Source: Pseudophaeomoniella oleicola
Taxonomy: Eukaryota; Ascomycota; Eurotiomycetes; Phaeomoniellales; Phaeomoniellaceae
Assembly (NCBI GenBank): GCA_003868215.1
Contig: QWDQ01000099.1
Coordinates: 1 to 26,902, forward strand
Length of the DNA: 26,902 bases
Direction: 5' to 3'
Numbering within the stretch: position 1 is the stretch's first letter; every line of letters starts with the position of its first letter. The notes under the pieces were generated by a model. It was given only the letters and a program-made list of their open reading frames with translations, searched no databases and had not been told where the DNA came from. The position numbers and the translations under genes were made by a program. This document shows positions 20,401 through 26,902 of this stretch, piece after piece.

Positions 20401-21982
20401 ACGAGTCACGAATTATGGCCTTACCGTCTTGAGTGAACAACACCGAAATAGCCGGAATTATGTATGACATAGATTGTCAGCAATGGCCCGATGGCCGATT
20501 TCGCCATCATTTCTTTTTTTTTCCCCTTCACGATGAAGACGATGCCGCAGTTGTACCTTTTCCAAGCGACCATTAGACGATTAAGGAAAGTTCTCGACGA
20601 ACTCGATTCGATTCTCAAACCATCTGCAGCCTTGCTATCCTTTTACATTGCATGTGCAATACTCAGCGAGTTACGTCAAGAGAGTCAGGTTGAAGATCCT
20701 GATGTGGAACAGTGCTCCATAGCTTGAGCTATGATTCCATTCCTTTGCTATCAAATTTCCACTCAACAGATGAACTACAAACTTAGCAAATACGATGCAA
20801 CAAAAAGCCAGGAGTTCAGGTTTCGAGGGTGGGAAGTCGGACAGTCATTTCCTTTGGCCCTGTTAAAGGGGTTCCTTTTTTCCCTTTTTTCTTCCTTTTT
20901 TGTAGCGGATATTATGTGAACACAACATCGCAGAGATGGATATGGTGTTTATTTTTGCTCGGGCCTTTTCACTCAGCGCGCAATACGCTTTTCAGTTTCG
21001 ACAGTTGCGCCGTTTTTATGCACTTAGTTTTTCAGGCTTTTCCATGTATGCCATGTTCTCAGTCGGTAGTATATCGCATTTCAGACATGCAGAAGCATCA
21101 CGCAGGTCCTGCAATGAAAGGTAGAAAGATACGCCATGCTTTCACTGTGGCCATGAATGCCTTCTGGATGCGAGTTTCATGCCAGTAAAGCCATACCATA
21201 GTATACTACGTTTACGAATCTTGTCCTCTGGTGCTTTCGTGATATTGCCCTAGGATCTCATGCTACGAGTTTGGCTTTTGTACTTTCTGGGTGGTATCAT
21301 TTGATCTTGTAGTAATTACATTGTCGTAGTTTCGATCAGAGGTCTTCGTTGTTAGATAGCCTGCGCCACAATAGTCGCCTTCAGGTTTACGTCAAGCACG
21401 CGAAAAGGCTGACCTACCGTAGTGGCTTGGTGGGAAGCTGTCCTTGCGGCGGGTGGGTCAGACTTCAGCGTTTAGTTAACTAATAGCTCCCCCCATCTCC
21501 CTCCTCCGCCGCCTCAGCAAGAAGACTTGTGACAACATCCGCAAGTTAATTATTCGAGGCTGCAGCATTTCCCTTTCTCTCTCTCTCTGTCTCTTCTCCA
21601 ACCAAAGACAGACAGCGATCTTTCTTGGTTTCTACAGTCAAGTCGATATTTTCTGTATTACTCTCTTTGGGTGATATTGATTTCTGTGTTGCGGAAAAAG
21701 CGGTTTGCTTCGGTTCCGCTGGGTTTACAGTGTGGTGTCTTTGTCGCATGTGTTGACGCCGACCAACTCGCCCCCCTCCTCCCCATATCACTTTACGAGA
21801 ACTTCCAAAGTTCGCCCACGACGAAGCTGCACAACACAGACCCCACAGCACTCTCTGTGCCCTCGACCTCGTTCTACTGAAACGATACACATACTTGCAG
21901 CATAAAGCAGGGGGGAAGTGGAAAGAAGGAACGATACGTTTAGCCTAGCCACGGGCGTTGTGAAGTAGTCAAGCCGTTCGCC
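20401..21982. other. Intergenic region between ste20 and hse1
   Basis: About 1.6 kb. Open frames at 20491-20727 and 20829-21188 have biased, unfamiliar composition and no supporting context; the first part is probably ste20 3' UTR. T-rich runs lie near 20511-20526 and 20874-20900, and a CT tract near 21571-21590. Pyrimidine-rich sequence at 21480-21850 is likely the hse1 promoter and leader. Confidence 0.55.
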
Positions 21983-24463
21983 ATGTTTCGCGCCCAACAG
22001 AATGCCTTCGATGAGGTTGTTGCGAAGGCTACGGATGAGAATTTGACGAGTGAGAATTGGGAGTATATACTTGTACGTTGGGTCCCTTGTTCCCTTCCTT
22101 TTTGGCATCTTGATATAGCTGGCGCTTGCGTTTGCGCTCGCTTCCTTGTTACCATGCAGGAGCAGTAAGAAAGCTAGCGATGAGGATACAGGGGGTTGGA
22201 CAAGGGCTAACTGTGGGATTTTTGGGTGCGTACAGGACGTTTGTGACAAAGTCGCTGCATCGGATTCTGGGTATGAGCTTCCATTTCATTTCCTACCTTT
22301 CGGTCCCGGTATGCGGGGGTCGGATGGTGGTCACATGAGAGATAACATGCGGGCTAAGTCTTCGGGATAGGGCGAAAGATGCTGTTGCAGCTATGATCAA
22401 GAGACTTGCGCATCGCAATGCAAATGTACAGCTTTATACACTGGAGGTACGCTTAGGAAATACAAGCCTGCTCGAGGGGGAATTGTGCTAATGCTAGAGA
22501 TGCTTAGCTTGCAAATGCCTTGTCGCAGAACTGCGGGATCAATATGCACAGAGAACTGGCATCCAGGAGCTTTACGGACTCACTGTTGCGACTAGCGAAC
22601 GAAAGGGTATGTGGAATACTGCATACTCGAACCTGTGTCGTCAAGGCTAATATATATATATATATATCTCAGACCACCCATCAGCAAGTCAAGACGAAGA
22701 TCCTGGAGCGCATGGCCGACTGGACGAAGATGTTCGCCAGTAATCCCGATCTAGGAGTTATGGAACAGGCATATATGAAATTAAAGACAACAAGTATGTG
22801 CATAAGGCGGCCCAGAGCGTAGGTGCTGACGTCCATTAGATCCCAATATTCAACCCCCACAGGCTCCTACAAAACGCCAAATCACAGACGTCGACCGACA
22901 GAAGGAAGAAGAGGAACTGCAGATGGCATTGAAACTGTCAATCCAGGAGAATAAAACCGCAGAGCCTTCGACAAAGACCAACCAACCATCGGAATTACCA
23001 GGCACGTCAACTCAAGTCCAACCACACCAGCACCAGCCTGTACCTTCAGGTACCACGGCAGCGACCGTCTCTAGAGTTAGGGCTCTTTATGACTTCCAAC
23101 CGTCAGAACCGGGAGAACTACAATTCAGGAAGGGCGACGTTATTGCGGTGCTCGAGTCTGTCTACAAGGACTGGTGGAAAGGTTCATTACGTGGGCAAAC
23201 AGGCATTTTCCCCTTGAACTACGTTGAGAAGCTATCCGACCCGACACAAGAAGAACTTCAACGGGATGCACAAATGGAAGCAGAGGTATTCGGGCAGATC
23301 AAGAACGTCGAGAAGTTGCTTGCATTGTTGAGCACGGGTAGTTCGAATTTATCGGAGAGGGACAATGAGGAGATCACGTCGTTGTACAATTCAACATTGG
23401 CCATAAGACCAACGCTGATTGAGTTGATTGGGAAGTACACGCAACGAAAGGGTAGGTTGATACGCACACGTGGTCGCATACAATGCTAACAGAGATAGAT
23501 GATCTATCGCAACTGAATGAAAAGTTCATCAAGGCAAGACGGGACTATGAGACCTTGCTCGAGTCGTCTATGTCCCAACCACCCGCAGGTGCATACGCGC
23601 GCCCAGGACAGGTTCCATATGGGTACCCCGTTGCAGGCGGAGCGCCCCCAGCACAGGCCTATCCACATCGCTTCTACAGTCCTCAGCCCGGTAAGTACGA
23701 GACTGATCGAAACTTGTCCCAAAGCTAATGTAAATCAGAGCCTCAAGCTACCCCTCTACCCTATCCGTACCCAACAGGTCCTCAGGGGGCCCAACCACCC
23801 TATCCCGTTGCATCACCGGATCCTCGAGGACGGACACCATCGGGACCGCAGGTACAAATCCAGCAATCAGCTCAGGGTCCATCTGCACCGGAACAATATC
23901 CACCATATCCTCAACCACAACAACGACCACATACAACATATGAACAGGCAGCACCGGGTCAGCCACAATATCCTCAAGAACTCGGATCTTCCGCATACGA
24001 CTCGCCGACTGAGCATCAACCGCCTCGACACTCTTTCCCTCCAGCACAGGCCCCTCAATCTGGAATCCCCCCTCAAGCTTCACACGCCATCCAAAGCCAG
24101 CATGGACCTAGTGGACCTAATGATTATTCACCTTCAGTCTATTCACAAAATGAAGAATCTGCTCCACAACCTCAACGTCAACCATCATACCCCACACCAT
24201 CCTCTCCAGGTCCGCAACAGCAACATCAACAACAGCATTCGACAGCACCATATCCTTCATATCCTCCTCTCCAACAGCAAGCCCCGGCTCACCAACCTCC
24301 CCCAGTACCTAGCGGTAGCCCAGGCCCGATGCCTCAGAGTGGCCCTTATCCTCCATACGGTGCACCACCACAGGGCGGATATGTACCATACCAGAGACCT
24401 CAGAGTTATGCTGCACCGGCAGCTGCCGCACACGGTGGAGATGCTGCTAGCTTCTACAGATAA
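21983..24463 (+). CDS. hse1: Hse1, ESCRT-0 subunit (STAM homolog)
   Basis: Join 21983-22072, 22236-22270, 22371-22446, 22508-22606, 22673-22793, 22840-23451, 23499-23690, 23739-24463; 649 residues. All seven introns have GT-AG ends, most with a CTAAC, CTAAT or CTGAC branch site, and every junction keeps frame. Residues 1-140 form a VHS domain (NAFDEVVAKATDENLTSENW, AKDAVAAMIKRLAHRNANVQLYTLE split across exons 3-4 boundary, then LANALSQNCG). A ubiquitin-interacting motif lies at about 163-179 (EEEELQMALKLSIQENK) and an SH3 domain at 218-275 (ALYDF, WWKGSL, GIFPLNYVEKL). A helical GAT-like region follows (285-365), then a P/Q/Y-rich tail ending AASFYR. Hse1 pairs with Vps27 on endosomes to sort ubiquitinated membrane proteins. 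A PSAP motif lies at 456-459. Confidence 0.95.
22651..22667 (+). repeat. hse1: (TA)n tract inside hse1 intron 4
   Basis: About 8.5 TA units lie between the probable branch site (GCTAAT) and the acceptor (CTCAG) of the 66-nt intron. Confidence 0.85.
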
Positions 24464-25050
24464 CGAGGTGTGTTAGTTTGCAGTCACTCAGTGGGAGATT
24501 TGATTGCCATGAAGAAGGGTCGGTCTCCAGGCTACAGATATGTAAATAGTTACTACCTGTCGTACTGCAGCATTGTCTTTTATCGAAAATGATACCTTTC
24601 CGCGTTGCTTCATCAGGGTATTGATCTAATTATTGTTTATTGTAAATTGTACGTCTGACCCTATTTCATATCATCTGAACGATTGATGAAGTCAGCAGCC
24701 CTATCGATAGGGAGAGGCACCTTAATCATCTAGCTTCTTTTCCCCACATGACGTCGTGTCAATAATTACATGGTAGATAAACATTACTGTATCCCCATGG
24801 GCCATAAAACAGGTCGGTCGGGGACATGTGGCTGCACAAAAACCAATATGAACTCAACTACTGCGCCTCTGAAACAAAACTCTACACAATCGACGACTAG
24901 TCATCACGTCCCATGTGTGTTGTCGGACCTGCGTCTTCTTGATCAAGGGTGACGGACGGGCCACGATCGCCTTGAGATACTAGAACATTAATTACATCCA
25001 GCCCAACTTTACTCAGTGAAAGATAACACCAAGTCCGAATACGATTCACC
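24464..25050. other. Intergenic region between hse1 and the last gene
   Basis: 587 bases holding the hse1 3' flank and the promoter of the next gene. An ATG frame at 24770-24952 encodes 60 unfamiliar residues with four cysteines and is more likely leader or chance sequence than a gene. Confidence 0.55.
24749..24756. promoter_or_regulatory. CRE-like bZIP site upstream of the last gene
   Basis: TGACGTCG, a 7/8 match to the CRE core, about 300 bases before the ATG at 25051. It is a similar word to the one near 7972. Confidence 0.25.
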
Positions 25051-26718
25051 ATGGCACAGCGCAAGAAGCGCAATACTTCGCAACTCGGCGATTCGTGGGT
25101 CGTCAACGACGCGTCGTCCGACAGCGGAGATGAGAGTGCGAACAGCTACAGAGAGGAAGGAGAAGAAGAGGAGGTGGTGGTGAATACTCCTAGAAGGAAG
25201 ACGAAGAATTCGCCGGGCAAAAAGCGGAGGAGTTCTCGTGCCGCTTCGAAAGAACCGGAATTTGTCATGCCTTCGATTCATGAAGATGGGATGGCGAGGT
25301 CGCGGGATAGACTCGGTGGTGGTGGTGGTGGAAGGAATAGTGAGATGAGGGATAGGAAGGCGAAGGGAAGAGTTCGATCAAAAGGACAAGGGGGTGTATG
25401 GGAAGAACCAGCATTATTTAGGTCCTCGAGAACAGCGGCGTCACAACAGCAGGCGGACGGCAATAACTTCAATCTGGCAGACGGAATACTGGCATTCATG
25501 AAGGAGGTTCTAATGTGGATGCTAGATGTCATAGTAGGAGCGGCGAAAGCATTGAGGACGCCCATATCTTATGCGATCGCTCTGTACGTCTTTCTCGGCC
25601 TTATCGCAGTGCTGCGCAATCTGTTGACGAACTCGATTTACACGGCGCTCTCACCGATATGTCGAATACCGGGGTCGTCGTCTCTTCTCCATCTGCCAAT
25701 GTGCCAGACTACTGTACAACAAGACTATGGCGATGATGCCAATGGGCCTGTGGAGTTTGACCAGTTGATGACCGTTCAGTCCAAGTTCGAAGACATTCTG
25801 GAACAATCTGCGGCAGGAGTCTCTTTGCCGTTGGATATGAAGAGAGGCGAGACGTCGATACGGGATCTTAGGCAGATTGTCCGATTTAGTCATCTCCCAT
25901 CACGCAATGAACTCGTTCTCGAATTCGACGGGTTCATCGAGACGGCACGTATGGCATCATACGATCTCCAAAAATTCAATTCACATGTCGGTCGATCTGT
26001 CGATAACGTCCTGTCAACGGCTCGCTGGACTCGGCGTGTCCTCGATGATATATCTACTCGACAAGCATCCCGTGGCTTGATCCCAGCCTTTATCAACGAT
26101 AAGCTTCTCGCACCTTTCCAACCAGTCACCAAACCGACTCCCGAAACCGCCCTTCTCGACCAATACATCCAACACACGCGCATCGTCGAAGAAGAGATCA
26201 ACCGCCTCATCTCCGAAGCCCAAGCCCTCCTCTCCGTGCTCACCAACCTCGAAGACCGCCTCGAAGTGATCCACTCGATCTCCCTGCGCGACAACATCCA
26301 CGCCCAGGGCTCCAAAGACGAAATCCTCACCCACCTCTGGACCCTGCTGGGCGGCAACCGCATCGCCCTCGGCAAATACAACTCCCAACTCCTCCTGCTG
26401 CGCCACGTCACGGACTACCGGAAAACGGCCTGGGCCCACGTCACGGGCACGGTCGTGCGCTTGCAGGCCATGGGCGCTGAACTCGAGGGGTTACGGGAAC
26501 GCGTCGGTGGCGTTGAGGTGTTGAGCAGTATCGGTAGTAGTGTACCGTTGAGCGTGCATATCGAAAATATCGAGTTGGGGGTTGCGAGGTTGGAGGAGTG
26601 TAGGGGTGCGGCGAGGAGGTTGGAACATGAGCAGTTGAGGAGGGTTATTGATCGGAATAATGATGAGGGAAATGGGAATGGGAATGGGATTGAGGGGGTT
26701 AGGATGGTTGAGGGATGA
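25051..26718 (+). CDS. Unrecognised membrane protein with basic N-terminus and helical C-terminal region
   Basis: Single exon, 555 residues, with a good start context (ACCATGG). I do not recognise the family. Residues 1-140 are charged and disordered: an acidic patch (EEGEEEEVV), a basic NLS-like stretch (RRKTKNSPGKKRRSS) and a GGGGGG run. Residues 148-168 are hydrophobic or amphipathic (ILAFMKEVLMWMLDVIVGAA), and 173-198 form a clear membrane helix (YAIALYVFLGLIAVLRNLL). Two cysteines follow closely (PICRI, LPMCQ). The rest is predicted to be mostly helical with coiled-coil-like parts (IVEEEINRLISEAQALLSVL). The plan of basic tail, membrane segment and long helical domain resembles nuclear-envelope proteins, but this is only inference from layout. 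The single long frame, its length and codon choice make it a real gene. Base composition changes sharply near 26470. Confidence 0.85.
   Translation: MAQRKKRNTSQLGDSWVVNDASSDSGDESANSYREEGEEEEVVVNTPRRKTKNSPGKKRRSSRAASKEPEFVMPSIHEDGMARSRDRLGGGGGGRNSEMRDRKAKGRVRSKGQGGVWEEPALFRSSRTAASQQQADGNNFNLADGILAFMKEVLMWMLDVIVGAAKALRTPISYAIALYVFLGLIAVLRNLLTNSIYTALSPICRIPGSSSLLHLPMCQTTVQQDYGDDANGPVEFDQLMTVQSKFEDILEQSAAGVSLPLDMKRGETSIRDLRQIVRFSHLPSRNELVLEFDGFIETARMASYDLQKFNSHVGRSVDNVLSTARWTRRVLDDISTRQASRGLIPAFINDKLLAPFQPVTKPTPETALLDQYIQHTRIVEEEINRLISEAQALLSVLTNLEDRLEVIHSISLRDNIHAQGSKDEILTHLWTLLGGNRIALGKYNSQLLLLRHVTDYRKTAWAHVTGTVVRLQAMGAELEGLRERVGGVEVLSSIGSSVPLSVHIENIELGVARLEECRGAARRLEHEQLRRVIDRNNDEGNGNGNGIEGVRMVEG
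26667..26698 (+). repeat. Coding-strand G-quadruplex candidate at the 3' end of the last gene
   Basis: Five G-runs (26667-26669, 26074+600=26674-26676, 26680-26682, 26686-26688, 26694-26698) are separated by loops of 4, 3, 3 and 5 bases. They encode a Gly-Asn repeat (EGNGNGNGIEG) about 20 bases before the stop codon, so the motif would also be present in the mRNA. Confidence 0.8.
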
Positions 26719-26821
26719 GATTTGAATTTTGCTTGTTCCCCTTGTTATTGCTACTATTGTTGCCTTTTTTTTCTTTTCATCAAGCAAGAGATACACCTAG
26801 ACAGCCTTGCTGCCGCCGCTG

Positions 26822-26826
<5 letters not shown>

Positions 26827-26902
<76 letters not shown>
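26827..26902 (+). repeat. (ACT)25 trinucleotide microsatellite, cut by window end
   Basis: About 25 perfect ACT units run to the last base of the window. They follow a short GCC/GCT-rich lead-in and lie 109 bases after the stop codon at 26718. Confidence 0.95.

Noticed and set aside
20829-21188. 119-residue open frame downstream of ste20
   Set aside because: Its first ~20 residues depend on a non-ATG start and T-rich low-complexity sequence; there are no introns or motifs, and it is probably untranslated or intergenic.
21788-22249. 153-residue reverse-strand open frame across the hse1 start
   Set aside because: It overlaps the well-supported hse1 exon 1 and introns and resembles no family.
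23517-24476. 319-residue alternative frame over the hse1 tail, rich in His and Asn
   Set aside because: It is the frame-shifted reading of the P/Q-rich Hse1 tail; the Hse1 frame is fixed by the spliced domains upstream and ends in a natural stop.
24770-24952. 60-codon ATG frame with four cysteines
   Set aside because: Short, isolated and lacking any signal sequence or recognisable motif; more likely the leader of the next gene.

Overview
The window looks like nuclear DNA of a filamentous ascomycete (Pezizomycotina). Most introns are short (about 46-75 nt) with GTRNGT donors and CTAAC/CTGAC-type branch sites. Intergenic regions are long and rich in microsatellites, and the gene set is typical: a NACHT/NLR-type ankyrin gene end, a Git3-class GPCR, Hrd3, the Kch1 potassium channel family, a TAPT1/Emp65 protein, the PAK kinase Ste20 and ESCRT-0 Hse1. 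I cannot fix the class; Leotiomycetes is only a guess. I found no rRNA, tRNA, CRISPR array, or recognisable transposon or virus-like element.

Layout, all genes on the + strand: (1) 1-1689, the 3' end of an NLR-like gene ending in canonical ankyrin repeats followed by shortened 27-residue ankyrin-like repeats; (2) 3034-4738, three-exon Git3-like GPCR; (3) 5169-7887, Hrd3/SEL1L; (4) 9814-11830, Kch1-type K+ channel with a long low-complexity tail; (5) 12303-15161, TAPT1/Emp65 family membrane protein; (6) 17657-20400, three-exon Ste20; (7) 21983-24463, eight-exon Hse1; (8) 25051-26718, an unrecognised protein with a basic N-terminus, a membrane segment and a helical C-terminal part. Gaps of 0.4-2.5 kb separate them and hold simple repeats, a possible G-quadruplex, upstream ORFs and recurrent TACCTAC/GTAGGTA words.

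The genes do not form a pathway cluster. Loose themes recur: signalling (GPCR, Ste20 with its Gbeta-binding tail, Kch1, whose yeast relatives are pheromone-linked), ER membrane and ERAD (Hrd3, TAPT1/Emp65), and ubiquitin-dependent sorting (Hse1). I see no convincing new multi-gene system. The points most worth following are the alternating short ankyrin-like repeats, the unrecognised membrane protein at the right end, possible intron-retention control of the Ste20 tail, and the PSAP motif in Hse1.
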